This document shows positions 1-12,344 of a DNA stretch of 64,000 bases, piece after piece. Under the pieces are notes generated by a model. The model saw only the letters and a program-made list of their open reading frames with translations. It did no database searches and had not been told where the DNA came from. Source of the DNA: Tanypteryx hageni (Eukaryota; Arthropoda; Insecta; Odonata; Petaluridae); the NCBI GenBank assembly GCA_028673005.1, contig CM054114.1:128918470-128982469 (forward strand). Direction: 5' to 3'. Both the position numbers and the translations under genes were made by a program. Every line of letters starts with the position of its first letter. The first letter of the stretch is position 1.

Positions 1-737
1 TAGAAGGATCATCAGTCACTGCGTGGAGACTTAAGAGCCCTTTCAGCGTGGTGCAAAAAATGGCAAATTGAAATTAATTATACTAAATGTGCCGCAGTCA
101 CGTTTTGGAAAAGTAAGAACAAAGATTTAGATTTCGAATATAAAATAGATGAAATGAGCATTCGACAAGCTGAGTATGTAAAATATTTAGGATTACCATT
201 TGTCGAGATCTTTCGTGGGACATGCACATTCGTCGAGTTATAGGCGCGGCCAACAAGAAACTGGCATTCATAGGTAGAATAGTACGAAACACTACAGAGA
301 AAGTACGTGAAACATGCTACTTATCACTGGTAAGACCGCAAGTGGAATACGCAGCGAGCATATGGGATCCGTACGAGAAGGGACAAATAATTCAACTAGA
401 AAGAGTACAGCGCAGAGCAGCCAGATTTGTAAAACAAAAGTACAAACATAAGGAAAGCGTTACCTCTTTATTGAGCGATTTGAACTGGGTATCATTGGAG
501 GACCGTAGATTGGACTCAAGGTTGAAACTTCTGGAGAAATATAGGTCGGAAAGTCTAAAAGAGGAGGTAGTGGGAATAATTGTGGCACCAACGTATATAG
601 GTAGAAATGATCGAGACGATAAAATACGTGAGATCGATTGTAGGACGGAGCGTTATCTAGACTCGTTCTTTCCGAGGACAATACGAGATCACAATAGGAA
701 ATTTCGAATTGCAATAGGAAATTTCGAATTGCGTTAG
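1..737 (+). pseudogene. LINE reverse transcriptase C-terminus (CR1/Jockey group), frameshifted
   Basis: This is the 3' part of a non-LTR retrotransposon pol, which would copy element RNA into DNA at a nicked target. From base 1 one frame reads the RT thumb region (an LRALSAWCKKW segment, then INYTKC and the KYLG motif near 180-195). It then loses frame at about 200-215. The remainder continues from about 206 in another frame and holds the usual post-RT region (SLVRPQVEYAASIWDPY, then LERVQRRAARF) up to the TAG at 735. The window edge removes the palm domain and the endonuclease. The single indel makes it a pseudogene. The YAASIWDPY and QRRAARF blocks are typical of CR1, Lian/Daphne and Jockey-type LINEs. 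I cannot choose the clade without an alignment. The LINE 3' tail follows directly. Confidence 0.75.
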
Positions 738-757
738 ACAATCATTAGGTAGGATTT

Positions 758-824
758 GGTGCATTGCACCCCCTGCCACCCACCAACTTGGTGAATTGCA
801 GGGTAACTTGTAGATGTAGATTAG
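758..824 (+). repeat. LINE 3' terminal segment with hairpin and GTAGAT tail
   Basis: Directly after the RT stop, the sequence CCCCTGCCAC...GGTGAATTGCAGGG can fold into a stem and is followed by TGTAGATGTAGATTAG. A near match lies at 42433-42507, where the tail is a longer run of the GTAGAT unit. I read it as the 3' end recognised by the element's own RT. The next LINE begins immediately afterwards. Confidence 0.65.
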
Positions 825-1612
825 TTAGAGTGTCCAAACAGAAAGACCTTGGTGTAGTCTTTGATACTAAACTTGGTTTCTCTGATCATATTTTGAAAAT
901 AAAAAATAAAGCAATGTCTCTCTTGGAAATATTATATCGTTTTACGGACATTACTGATCCACTGGCTCTTAGATTGTATTTTTCTTCTTTCATTTTACCT
1001 GTAGTTAACTACTGCTCTCCTATTTGGACAATGTCTTCTGTTTCCAACCTTGCCTCTTTGGATTGTGTCATCAATTTTTTTCTGAGAATTTTTAAATCCC
1101 GTTTGTCCTCTTTTCGCCAACTCTCTAATAGTAAGATCTTATCTTCCCTTTCTTTGGATTATCCCTCTGTTTATCGAACTGATCTGATCTTTCTTTCATA
1201 TACAATGTACTAAACTCTATTACTGACTGTCCTGAGTTACTTGCTCAATTTAATTTTCGTGTCCCTAATAGATCTACTCGCTCTTCTTTCTTATTTCACT
1301 TCCCCACCCCCAGAATTTCGCTTGCTAAACGTTCTCTTTTCTTTCGTCTCCCCTCCCTTTTAAACTCACTTTCCCCTAATGTAGATCCTTTCTCAATGTC
1401 CAGAGTCTTTTCTTAAAAATAGAATGTCAAGTTGTCGCACAACTTAATTTTATTGACTGCTATTGCATACACTTATACTACATTGAATTTTCATTTTATA
1501 TTGTTTGTACTTTATTTTTGTTGTTATGTTGTTAATCTTTGAATGTTTAATTTTTCACTTTAAATTGGCGTTATCGCTGTATGTGAATAAATGATTAAAT
1601 AAATAAATAAAT
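823..1612 (+). pseudogene. Second LINE 3' end (Jockey-like RT C-terminus and AT-rich tail)
   Basis: A 5'-truncated non-LTR retrotransposon. The frame running to the stop at 1213 begins with QKDLGVVFDTKLGF, the region after the RT palm, and continues with FSSFILPVVNYCSPIW, the conserved block after the thumb. Further in-frame material (LAKRSLFF and SPNVDPFSM blocks) follows downstream in another frame to about 1415, so frameshifts or stops break it. The 3' untranslated part ends in GGCGTTATCGC, a short stem, then TGTGAATAAATGATTAAATAAATAAATAAAT at 1575-1612, an AT-rich tail. A homologous scrap lies on the minus strand at 9586-9715. No endonuclease or catalytic YADD region is present. Confidence 0.7.
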
Positions 1613-1859
1613 TGTATAAGTACTGATAATAATATTTTCTATGACAAATATTACAAACATAAAAGGCAACGAAGAAAAAAGTCCCGAATAGAAGACCAGG
1701 GTTCGACTGCAGGGTGTAATTTCTATTCCCCATAAGAAAATCTCAAATCTCCAAAGTGTTTACGGGAACAAAATTTTAACAATTATTGATAACATTATTT
1801 ATGATTCAAATAGAATAGCTATAATGTATAAATTGTTTTATTTCCGGATGAAAACCGTT

Positions 1860-2215
1860 CGTAGAACGGGTATCTCCCTATTTATAAGTTTGTGTATAAC
1901 GCTGATGTCATCAATGACACTTTTTAACGCGTTTTTAACAAACTTTCCGGTTAAGTGGAAGGTTGAAATTTCGAAGGAATGTTTAATTCAAATATAAAAA
2001 TTAAATGACGAAAAAATACGAAAAAAAGACCTGGGCTCGACTCCAGAGGTGCGATTTCCATTTCCCGTAAGATAACTTTTTAAAGTGCAGGTTTTATTCT
2101 TTTAGAAATAAAAATTAGAAAGAATTGACGTATGATCTTCGAATTTAAATTATGTTTTAGGAAAATTAATGAAGTTTTTTATTCTATCCATCTTTTACAT
2201 AGCCATACAGTCACA
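1860..2215 (+). repeat. Dispersed repeat, copy 1 (B-box-like motif)
   Basis: A segment beginning near TTTGTGTATAACGCTGATGTCATC recurs at about 40275-40425. Its 3' part (CATTTCCCGTAAGATAAC, then AAAATTAGAAAGAATTGACG) recurs at 21540-21710 and 39925-40040. A second start of the unit is seen at 1680-1740, where GACCAGGGTTCGACTGCAGG parallels GACCTGGGCTCGACTCCAGA at 2030. The GGTTCGACTCC-like core resembles a pol III B box, but no A box was found. Family not recognised. Confidence 0.5.
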
Positions 2216-2636
2216 GTTAAATAGTCGCATAGAGAACTACAGTAAAACCTGTCCTAGTTTCTATGATTGGGACCAAATTCTGCTATAAGGTATTGGAGGT
2301 TATACGCCAAAGCAGTTTATACTATAACTAGAGTGAATGCCTGTTGAAATTCATCGGGAAACTTGGAAACAAATCTTATGGTCCATATTTATGGAGTTAG
2401 ACCAAGTTTCAAATTGGTCAAAAAAGGATATTGTGATTTAAAAGTAATAGTTCATAAAATTCATCTTAAAACATTGCATTTAGCATTTTTCTTGAAACAA
2501 CAGAGGCTCAAGATTTGACAATGATATGTTCGTAAAGACGATTATCGTTAAAATGTCAAGCTCTCTCCAAAATATATGATTTAAAAATTAAGCAGCGGGA
2601 GAGTTAGACACAAATAAAAGTGCAGAATTAGGCAAT

Positions 2637-2677
<41 letters not shown>
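2637..2677. repeat. (TA)n microsatellite
   Basis: About 20 uninterrupted TA units inside the left part of the Tigger element. Confidence 0.95.
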
Positions 2678-2679
<2 letters not shown>

Positions 2680-3184
2680 TATGCCGAAAAGATAAGAACA
2701 TGCGCGGATTTCAGCCGCGCACGGAAGTTCCCTCTGTCATCATGACTTCCCCCACCCTACTACTAGCCCATTCTTCTCCTTAGATTGTCAGTTCTCACTA
2801 TTTACAATTGTTGCCTAGAACGATATTTTGCGAATAATTGGCAACAGTGTGTTTAGAAAATGACCGAGACAGCGATAGCCCGTGCGTTAAAGAAGGGAGA
2901 GAGGGGAGGGAGCCAAGTGGAGTGAGGGATTAGGCTACACCCACTATGCACCCAAAATGTTCTTTTTGATCGCGGTAGACCTATAGTAATATAATTATTT
3001 TTTATTAGTGTAGCTTATACATAATTTAAAATCATGTGGCAGTGCGCACAAAAATGTCCAGCAGGGACTTCTGTACAAGGAAGGAAGTTAACTCGACAGA
3101 CGCCCTACTCATAATTGCCCTTAAAGACATAATTAGCTTATGAGTCACACTTTGCTTCATATCTTGCTGAAGACACTACTCCTC

Positions 3185-4560
3185 TAGCAACTTAGCAACT
3201 TCCAGTGCGGCTTGGACAGGGGGAGGAGTTACTGTCTCTGCAAGCTCCATTTCCTCTTCCTCCTCAAGAACATCCATAGCAATGTTCTTGTCCATGGGCA
3301 TTGCCATAACCTTTCTCTCCTGGGGAGGATTAACGATGAAATCCAGATCCATGGACTTCCTGTAGCAGAGAGCTTGAAGTTGATCATCGATCTCGGTGGC
3401 ACATTGCTCCAGCTCAGCTTCTGCTTCTTCCTATCCAGTCACATTACTTTCACTATTGATCTTGCAGTGGAGGAAGTAGTTGCGGATGATGCTGGGGGTG
3501 AGATCATCAGATCAAGCTTGCACTAGCAGCTTGATGGATTGGAGTTTTTTTGGTTCTACAATATTCCTCAGATCATCCAGCAGGTGCTGGTTGAAGTGTC
3601 CCTTGTAGTGAGTTTTGAGGGCTCTTATTATTACAGCATCGCATAGCTGAAGCTTGGAAGTGGTGTTGGACAGCAAGATGATGGGCACAGTGTGCTTGAG
3701 CTTGCCAACATTCACTTTATGAGCCGGGTAGTTGTCGATGAGATGGAGTACCCGCCAGGCTCTCATTTGACGTTGAAACCAATGTAGCCATTCGATAAAC
3801 GTAGCACCAATCATCCAAGCTTTGCCATTAGCCCTGTACTCGACACCCAAAATGCTTCTGGTGATGCCCTTGAAGCACCTAGGATTCCAGTGCTTGCCAA
3901 TCAACCATAGAGGCAGCTTCTGTAAACCATCGCCATTGGCACAGATTGTTATCGTGAGTATTTCCTTTTCTTGCTTCCGGCATTTGAGAAAATTGTTGAC
4001 AAGCGAGTGATCAGTCTTCGTCCTGAAGGAGACTGGTCTCATCCATGTTGCAGATGTCTGGCCATCTGTACTGATCAAGGACTTCTCTAACCTTAGGGAG
4101 CTCTTCTTTGACAAAGTCCATGCCAACAGCTCCACTCCCACCAAACAGCCGAAAGGATTTGATCCTGTAGTGCTGCTTGAATGTCTCAAACCACTCGTTG
4201 GACCAGTTCTTCACCTTAAATTTTAAGGCAACCTCATTACGATAAAGCAGCTTAATTAATGCTGCAGCTTTACCCTTGAGAAGTTCTCCAGAGATGTTCA
4301 CGCACTCTTGATGCAGGAGGAACCACTCATAAAGAGCTTCATCAACCTTAGGCCACTTCAGTACCCTGTGGCACTTCACTAGGGGATTTCCGCCCTGGGT
4401 CACAAGGAGTTCGTTGCTTCATTTGAGTGGGGAGGAGACAGTGCCCTGAGTGGTCTTGAAGACATGAGTTACCTCAAGCAAAGCGACAAGGGCCTTCTGT
4501 GAGATGCTGGGCTCGTCCTTCTTCTGACAAAGAGCCTTGCGCTGTTCATCTGTCATGACG
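3185..4560 (-). pseudogene. Tigger/pogo transposase, broken
   Basis: A cut-and-paste DDE/D transposase of the pogo branch of Tc1/mariner. From 4560 the minus strand reads a psq/CENP-B-type N-terminal HTH (MTDEQRKALCQKK...ISQKALVALLE), then a TGA near 4423, then the CENP-B-type DNA-binding half (VDEALYEWFLLHQE, LFGGSGAVGMDFVKEELPKV). The catalytic core follows: NMDET (first Asp, about 4045), ICANGDGLQKLPLWLIGK, WNPRCFKG, then LIDNYPAH (second Asp) and LQLCDAVIIRALKTHY (third Asp, 31 residues later by my count, which fits pogo elements). A 1-base frameshift lies just after NMDET at about 4020. A TGA at 3512 is followed by the readable C-terminal tail (TPSIIRNYF, then an acidic run) to about 3185 with one more stop. 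At least three lesions mean it is dead. Confidence 0.85.
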
Positions 4561-5296
4561 GAGTACTTGGGTTTGGAGGAGGTGGTTCATGCGGCAGAAA
4601 TGGTGAAAACAGAAGGGACGAATGTTAGAAAATGCGGTTGAAACAAGGGAAAATTGACAGCCCCTTAATCTACAGATGCAGTGATATAAGATACGAGCTT
4701 CTATCTACCAGTCAAAAATGACACCTTTCTGAATCGCTTGTCGTTAAGGGATACGTTCAGTACCAAAGCAAAACAGACACTGCAGTGTCTTTGTAGGTAT
4801 CCTCTCTCTTTCTCTTCTTCTTTCCCTCTACCGGCGTGCAAACGCCACATTGGAAGCGTAAAGTATGCTTTTCTCATAACCTACACGATGAGACCTTTCC
4901 GAACGTTATCTGGCCTCCCTAAAGGATCGAAATAAATCTCACGAGATCACATTGTAACAACGGTGTTTTTTAAAGCTTATCTCACACTAGCCAATTGTTT
5001 TGCTGAGGAGTATTGAACACAATGACTCGGGGAAACGAGAGCCACCACTGGGTAAGTATCAGATTAGGATGAGTGAGAAACGAGCACGAAAAGAAGCATT
5101 CTAACGCGCCTACATTTGGTGTACATTTAAGGCTAATAAAAGTTAATATAAAGTATGCATTGATGCCAACCTTATAAGGTTAAGCTAACAGAGATTATAA
5201 GCTATGGTTATGTGGCCCAAGTTGGTGCTGGACTTTTGTATAAGTTAAGGGAGGGTATAAGCTATGGCAGTATAAGCTATCACAGGCTTTACTGTA

Positions 5297-6564
5297 ATCA
5301 TTTTCCAAAGATAAACATTCGTTTCTTTCACATCGTACTTTCTTGCAGCTTCTGTGTTGCTTTTTTCCTCCACGTACCTCTTAACTTTTACTTAAAATCT
5401 GCTTACATCTGATCCCTTTTGTACTTAAATATGACCTTTTCAACACGATCGTCCATTTATGGAATATTTCAATAAATAACTCGTACAGTAACAGTATTCA
5501 CATCACCTGAACATATTAATTTTGATATTGATACCGCGCTTTGAATTTGACTTTGATGTGACGCACGCACGTTCGAGATTACATTAAAGGTAGAGCTTTT
5601 TGTAGGTTTTTGGTTAAGGTGCGAATATAACCCGCAGCGCGATTTCTTTAAATCCAGATTTGGAAAAATAGTGCGGTTTATAATTTGATCAATACGGTAT
5701 ACTGAATAACATAAAATATTATAAATAGAATAAGTATTTTTAAGAAGCACACGTCATTATTTTTCACACTCCGAGAGCAAAGTTTTACGACAAATCCATG
5801 ATTCGTTCTTCGGCAAAAGAATGGATTTTTCGCGATTTAATATTTCAACTTTAAATCTGAACCCGAAATCTCATCATCGTTCTTCCATTTCCGTCCCTTG
5901 TCATACTTTCCGCTATAAGAAATTCCCACAGAAAATCTTCCAAATGGAATTTCAACCAGGAAAATCAATGGAAGGGTAGGTATCGCTCCAAAGTATTGAA
6001 TAGAGGAACGCTTGATTTCGGAAATCTCATTCTTCCGTAGACCGCAGACAATGGGATAACAACATATGGTACAGTAAATTTAATTAGTGTAGTGATAATT
6101 ACAGATCTATCAAAATAACTTTTTTTAATTTGAAAAATCTAAAGGAACGGAGCGAAGAATTTTCACAGTTCCCTTTTCCTGGTTTGGTTCGCTACTATTA
6201 ATGAAATTAAAATGAAAAGGATGATGAGAAAATTAAAAAAAAAACTTCACGTTATTGTATTCAGGCGGTATTATAGATTTTCAAGACAAATGATTTATAA
6301 TGTATGACACCTCATTGTTTCCGTTTAAATGCAATTTTGAATTCTGCAAAGAGTATCATAAATTTCATTTAATAACAAATTAATCATACATAAATTAAAT
6401 GATCCTGAGATCACAATAGATCAAATAAAAAATTTCACGTTTTGACGCTTGAAATGATGAAAATAAGGTCAATATGACTTTAATGAAAATCATTTGTTTT
6501 CAAAGCTTTGATTAAATCAATTGCCCATGATGTAATATTTTCCGTATTAGCAATGAGTGCGGCC
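5297..6564. other. Unassigned AT-rich DNA
   Basis: Between the Tigger right end and the polypurine tract I see only short stop-rich frames, no splice-bounded coding stretch and no clear element ends. Confidence 0.6.
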
Positions 6565-6716
6565 GACAATGAGAGGGTGAAGAATAGGAAGGAAAGAGGG
6601 ATGGGGAATGGGAAGAAGAAAGAGGAAGGGGAAATAAGAGGGAGGGAGATTAAGGGGAGAGGGAGAGAGAGAATGGGAGGGAGGCAGAGAGAAAGGGAGG
6701 AAGAATGGGAAGCAGC
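6565..6716 (+). repeat. Polypurine (GA-rich) tract
   Basis: About 150 bases in which nearly every base on the plus strand is A or G (GGAAGGAAAGAGGGATGGGG and similar). A frame through it gives an artificial Arg/Glu/Gly-rich peptide, so I do not call a gene. It sits directly before the CA/TA microsatellite. Confidence 0.85.
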
Positions 6717-6734
6717 TTAATTTTAATACATATT

Positions 6735-7109
<375 letters not shown>

Positions 7110-8117
7110 CGATTTGTTAGTGCTTGCATACTGCAAACGCTAAAAATCTCCATATACTAAGATTTAAACTCGTAAATAAACCAAGGCGATCTCCAGGGCA
7201 ACAGCACTTCAGTCACGTAGAGCCTATATGTATTAGATACTAAATTCCATGAGTAATAGCAGAATATTTATAATTATCCGTGAAGTTAAGGCAACTATTC
7301 GTAATTTCCAAATTCTCGGGCAATCGGCTCGTGTCCAAGGTTTCGTATTTAAAGTTTGACTGAGATCGCCCTGCATGAACAATAAGAATACTCATCGTTA
7401 ATACAATACCCTATACACTAAAATTATGGAAAAATTAGGATATTTTGTGTTAAGATTATGGCATAATCACTCGTGCCTTTAACACGTCTTTGGATAAAAA
7501 TAACCCGAAAATCGCCATTATATTTAACAATTGAAAAGTTCAAATTCCTCCAAAAACTACGAAAAACATTAAAATACTTGTCACTGCTATTGTGATCCCT
7601 TATAGTTTTATAGAAAAACAAACCTATTCGCTCCTTCCTATAGTCGATATCCCAAATTTAATCGTCGTGTTTGGGCTTTCAGTAGTACCTACGAGTGAAT
7701 TACAATTATCTATGATACCCTCAATCACAGAGCGTGATGCGATTAGTGTTTTGGATACAAAAAATCTTACATATTATCGGAAAAAATATTGATGATAATG
7801 TTTTCATAATATGCATGATATTTAAAATTAGAATGAGTTAACTTATGTGCTTATGGAAATAAAATTTATGTTAATTCGATTATGGAAAAATGAAAAATAT
7901 ATTATTCCGTAACTCGAATTTTCTATAACACAAATAATTTTTGCTTTCCCTTGAGATACAAGATATGGAAGTTCGTTATGACGGCGTTAATTTCCATTAA
8001 AAGCCTTAAATCACTGCAATCGTAACGTATAATACCAGATCCCTTTAAAAGCATTGACGCCGTTGCCATAGTATTTAAAGATTTGCATTGTTGAAAAGAG
8101 GAAAAATTCACACCTTT

Positions 8118-8118
<1 letters not shown>
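7110..8118. other. Unassigned DNA with a hairpin scrap
   Basis: At 7121-7138 TGCTTGCATACTGCAAACG resembles the hairpin of the Helitron-like units at 12356 and 13141, but the stem is imperfect and no CTAG terminus follows. No coding signal was seen in the rest. Confidence 0.5.

Positions 8119-8179
<61 letters not shown>
8119..8179. repeat. (TA)n microsatellite
   Basis: About 30 TA units with one TACA break near 8125, abutting Penelope-derived copy 2. Confidence 0.95.
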
Positions 8180-8180
<1 letters not shown>

Positions 8181-8433
8181 CAACTTACGGAAAAGGAAAG
8201 GTAAAATGAATATATGGATGTCAACAAGGTGTTGGGATGAGGAAACCCAGTGAGCACTCACCAATCAGACGACTTCAGGTTGGCGAGGCCCCGGGGATGT
8301 CGAAGCGACACACGTAAAATAACACAAAAACATAGAAACATCACAAACGTAGAAGCTTTCGGAACTACTCCTTCAGCTACAGAGAGAGAACTCCTCATCC
8401 CAACACCTTGTTGACATCCATATATATATATAG
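8178..8433 (-). mobile_element. Short Penelope-derived unit, copy 2
   Basis: It has the same structure as the unit at 6838-7109. It starts TAACAACTTACGG and carries the same pLTR body. The same 27-bp inverted pair (8216-8242 and 8393-8419) closes it, and TA repeats lie on both sides. It differs by loss of three bases in the hammerhead-like core (minus strand reads CTGAAGGAG instead of CTGAAGAAGGAG). It keeps a perfect stem I pair (GTAG with CTAC) that the other copies have lost. The two copies therefore decayed independently. Confidence 0.7.
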
Positions 8434-9585
8434 GTATATGAAAACGATTTCATTTTGCTTTCAATGCTATATAATATTATTGATATTATAATTGTAATAA
8501 TATTATTTCGTGGGCAATAAGGCCATTATCAGAGAACAAAAACTGAATGTTTATAATTGATCAGAAAATATTTTTCTATAATCTATATATTAATAGCGTA
8601 AAATATGAGGTTTTCAAAGCGAATTAAAGGCCACCTTAACGTGAAATGCATCAAATTAAAATTTGCAAGAAAATTATAAAATTGAAATCGGTCATACCGT
8701 TGTTTTCTTGGCTTGCTAAGCTCTGCTCGACGTAGTTGTAATGGTTGATGTTAAAATGGCGCGGTAGGAAATAATGTGGCGCCCCTAGCGGACAATAGTA
8801 GAAGTCGCTGAGTTTCTTGGTAATGTGTTTATTTCAAGTTTAAACAAGAAGGCTTACTACCAACATTTATGTCACGATATAACTGATATTAATTTGTTTG
8901 AAACGTTTTCAAATTGAAATAATAGTGACATAGTAAGTATGATAATGAATTATAACTGTTTTTAATGCACGTCACATAAACGATTCCTTTTTATTTTGTT
9001 CCAAGTGTAAACAATACAGGTATACCTCCCGATACGCTTTCTTTGGTTTTACACACATTACACTTTCTGACTCTATCTCTCGATACGCTCGCTTGATTCG
9101 GACATACGCTCTTACAAAACCCGGAGAACGAAGAGCCTTTCTATACCCATTCAAAAGGTCTCAACGCCAGCAATGAAAAAAAATTTCGTTTCATTATATA
9201 CGAACTTCTTCTAAATTGTTTTCATATTCATTTCATGTGTACAAAATATTGCACCGGAAAAATTACGTAATCGACGAGTTTCTTCTTATGTCCAAGGTAG
9301 TGTTTCGGAGGACTACAGTCAGTTTTCAGTCCGAGATCGTAGTGGTAACACATTGAATTTGTGCTCAAATTTTTACCCTTATAAGTTTGAAATGTCGCAA
9401 GCGTAAAAATTTAAGCAATCCTATCTTTGACGTGGTTTTTAATGGGATTTTTGCATTTATTGAGAACGATTTTGCGCAACAAGACCCATTTATAGGAACA
9501 TATCTGGCCTGCTTACCTGTGTTTTTAATCTATTTAGGAACGTATCTCTTTTTTATAGCGTTGCTCTTATGTAAAAATGTTTCGC
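8434..9585. other. Unassigned AT-rich DNA
   Basis: No element ends or convincing coding sequence. CGATACGCT recurs twice near 9030-9090 without larger structure. Confidence 0.5.
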
Positions 9586-9715
9586 AATATGCAATACGAA
9601 TTTTAACCATTTGTATGAAAAAGTTGAGAACACGGTCAAGGAAAGAAAGATTTGGTAGAGCAGACATGGACCAAATTGGTGAGCAGTACATCAGGAGCGG
9701 GAGCACACAGCTAAA
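9586..9715 (-). pseudogene. LINE RT fragment, same family as 823-1612
   Basis: Read on the minus strand, this reads VLPLLMYCSPIWSMSALPNL followed by LDRVLNFF. It matches in order the block in the plus-strand element at 823-1612 (ILPVVNYCSPIWTMSS..., then LDCVINFF). Only about 43 residues of the post-RT region remain, so it is a scrap. Confidence 0.65.
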
Positions 9716-9806
9716 ATAAACTGATGTGGGCAACACATGACTTTTTTCATATTTACATGACAAATTACATGTTGTTAGCTCTGGGATCGTTGTCAATATT
9801 TACCAC
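9715..9806 (+). repeat. Duplicated ~90-bp repeat, copy 1
   Basis: AAATAAACTGATGTGGGCAA...GATCGTTGTCAATATTTAC recurs at 10299-10391 in the same orientation with few changes. Family unknown. The two copies bracket about 490 bp of otherwise unassigned DNA. Confidence 0.75.
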
Positions 9807-10298
9807 GTTTATGTGGTTGGGGCGATAACAAAATTGTAAAAATAGAGTACATAAAATTTCGAATTCCGACTCGAGATTTTCCGTTTATATTTACTTCATT
9901 TAATTTACTCGCAGACGAGGGGCATACGTATGTCTCGGCGTTTATTTTTAGAGCGGGAAATTTATTCACGCTACGCCTCATAGAAAAGGCTAGCTGAAAG
10001 AGAAACGTAAAGGAAGACAGTTCTGTCTCGTTTCTAAGGAAATTCAATCCTAAACATCTAACTCATGCTACCATTGGGACAGAATCCTGAGTTTAAAACT
10101 CATAGGATATGTTGATGGGAACAGAATAGTAAACATATATAGTATCACAACGAGTCAAAGTCGCGCCATAATTAAAAAACTAGTGAGATAAATAAGAGCC
10201 CTTTTTTAGTGATCAGTATAACGTTAAATACAAATTTCTTTGTACATAGCTAACAGGAAACATGGGCTAATTAAAGAGAACTTTCAAACACTAAGGAA

Positions 10299-10395
10299 AA
10301 AATAAACTGATGTGGGCAACACATGACTTTCTCCATATTTATATGGCAAATTACATGTTGTTAACTCTAGGATCGTTGTCAATATTTACTTCCGG
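10299..10395 (+). repeat. Duplicated ~90-bp repeat, copy 2
   Basis: Second copy of the unit at 9715-9806. It starts AAATAAACTGATGTGGGCAA and ends GATCGTTGTCAATATTTACT. Confidence 0.75.
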
Positions 10396-11773
10396 TTGAC
10401 AATTAAGAAAAGAAAAAGGAGCGTTACTAAGACGTAACTAAGCGTCAATTGTTAACAATAGTCTTCGGTAGGTGGCGTGGTGGTGGCAGCTAAAAATATA
10501 AGATATCTCTTAAACAATGCATTATATGGGAAAATGTTTCATACAAAGGTTGTAGAAAATAAAATTTCCTACAACTTTTATTCCCATACATTTTTACATT
10601 TATCAAATATTAAAGCAAATATTTCCAAATAACGGATAAGTGACAAGAGTAAACACCCACTTCCGGTAGACCGATTTTTACCAAAAACTACTCAGATCTT
10701 TTAACTTTTATAAAAATGTTAAATATAAAATTTTGCGTTGAGCTGATTAATAGTGTTTGAGTTAGAGCGCCCACAAAAATCTATCACATACAGACAGATT
10801 GACAGAAAGACACACACAGACATCATCGAGAAAATAGTCAAAACGTGTTCAGGGGACCTTAAAACATGTATTTCCGTTGAAATTTCGAATTCGATTTTTT
10901 CATGAAAACAATATTTTCTCTATACTTAGTGTATGGAGAAAGTAATAATTACAGCAAGTTGTACTTTTCCATGAAAAATGAATCTCTTATATAAAATTTT
11001 GTTACGTTTGAATAAATCATTAGAATCACAAATAAGAATTATTATTAAATTTTAAGATACTACCTTACTATATTTTGCTATTTTTGCCAGTTTTCACTAG
11101 AATAATAACATATCATATAACATTGTCTGTAAAACTCAACGTATTACAGTATTTTACGAAAACGCTAGCTAATATGTATTTTAGTAATAATCTATATTTT
11201 GCAATTTCCCCTTTATTGATTTAATGACCGTTTTGTCGTAATATGTTTTTAAAGCCTACTTTCTTTAACAGAAAACTGTTAATTTTTATTTTTAAAATTT
11301 ATTGCTTGCTTACTGTAAATAATGATATTTTGCTATCTTAATCTAACATATGCCAGCTACTATTTCTCACATATAAACGAAACCGCATAGCCCCATTCAA
11401 TTAGAGCGCTTAATTAAGGACATTGTAACCAATTGGACGCATTCAGATGGTAAGTTGAAATGATTGCTTCTCATTTATTGTACCCATCAAATACGAAAAA
11501 ACTAACGATCGCTCAATTTAAAAAAACGTATTCATCGCCGCAATATTCATTAATCTATGCAGTTGCTACAACCCACATGTCAAACGCGCATTTCACTACA
11601 ATCATTTTCTGTAACTTGGTTATATTCTCCTTCCACTTGACGAATTAGGCAAACAATGTAACATTTTTGTTTATTGAAAAAATGAAAATAAACCTAAATG
11701 ACTTCAAAACTGTTCATAAAATAGCCATTTTAGGTTAAGTTTCGCTAAGCCACTGCATGAAGAATGACATGAA

Positions 11774-11821
<48 letters not shown>

Positions 11822-12340
11822 CAAAGTTGGCAGCAAAAACGATCTCATGAAATTAGGAAAATGAATATTCGTTTCATGAAATCGGAAAATTCATAAATTA
11901 TGGGTAAAATACACATAAAAAGAGGAAACCATTCCATTTCCTCGGAAAGTTAACGGAAATTGTCGCAAGATTTAACGTGCTACTTGAGACAAGATGGGGT
12001 GATTACGTAATGTTCCAAAAATGTTACACGAGTCGGAAAATATTCCGACAAGGTTTAAAAGGTTCCCTTTAGAAACCAACCTTGAGGGCAACGAATTCCC
12101 TTAGGCACTTGCGATGTAATGCTGGTTGTACGGCGAAGGAGGCAGAGGGGAAATGTTCCACATGCCTGAGAACGTACGCCTCGGCTCTATTGGCATAGAG
12201 CCATCGCGTTGTCCACGCTGGTCCACCGCCAACCTTGAATAGACGCTTGAAAACATTTTCGCATTTGTGTGAAAACGGCGCTCTAGCTTTTAACAGATGA
12301 GATTCGACCTTTAAAAGGAAATTACCAATGATTTACATTA
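10396..12340. other. Unassigned DNA with a repeat-like stretch and (TA)n
   Basis: 10650-10860 has the flavour of an interspersed repeat (ACTTCCGGTAGACCGATTTT, then CAGACAGATTGACAGAAAGA), but no second copy was found here. A (TA)n run lies at 11778-11819. No coding sequence was identified. Confidence 0.5.
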
Positions 12341-12344
12341 TATA

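Larger units (their letters stand above)
2240..5294 (-). mobile_element. Tigger/pogo-type DNA transposon with TA duplication
   Basis: Both ends are visible. The left end CAGTAAAACCTGTCCTAG begins at 2240 after a TA (2238-2239). The right end, read on the other strand, is CAGTAAAGCCTGTGATAG, finishing at 5294 before TA (5295-5296). These fit the CAGT...-ended inverted repeats and TA target duplication of pogo/Tigger elements. At about 3.06 kb it is longer than a typical Tigger, partly because of the TA microsatellite at 2637-2677 and adjacent unassigned sequence. The transposase gene runs on the minus strand at 3185-4560 and is broken, so the copy is not autonomous. Confidence 0.8.

Noticed and set aside
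7923..8264. 113-codon minus frame
   Set aside because: Runs through TA repeat and Penelope pLTR; no protein signal.
9387..9719. 110-codon plus frame with hydrophobic stretches
   Set aside because: Antisense to the LINE fragment at 9586-9715; no domain.
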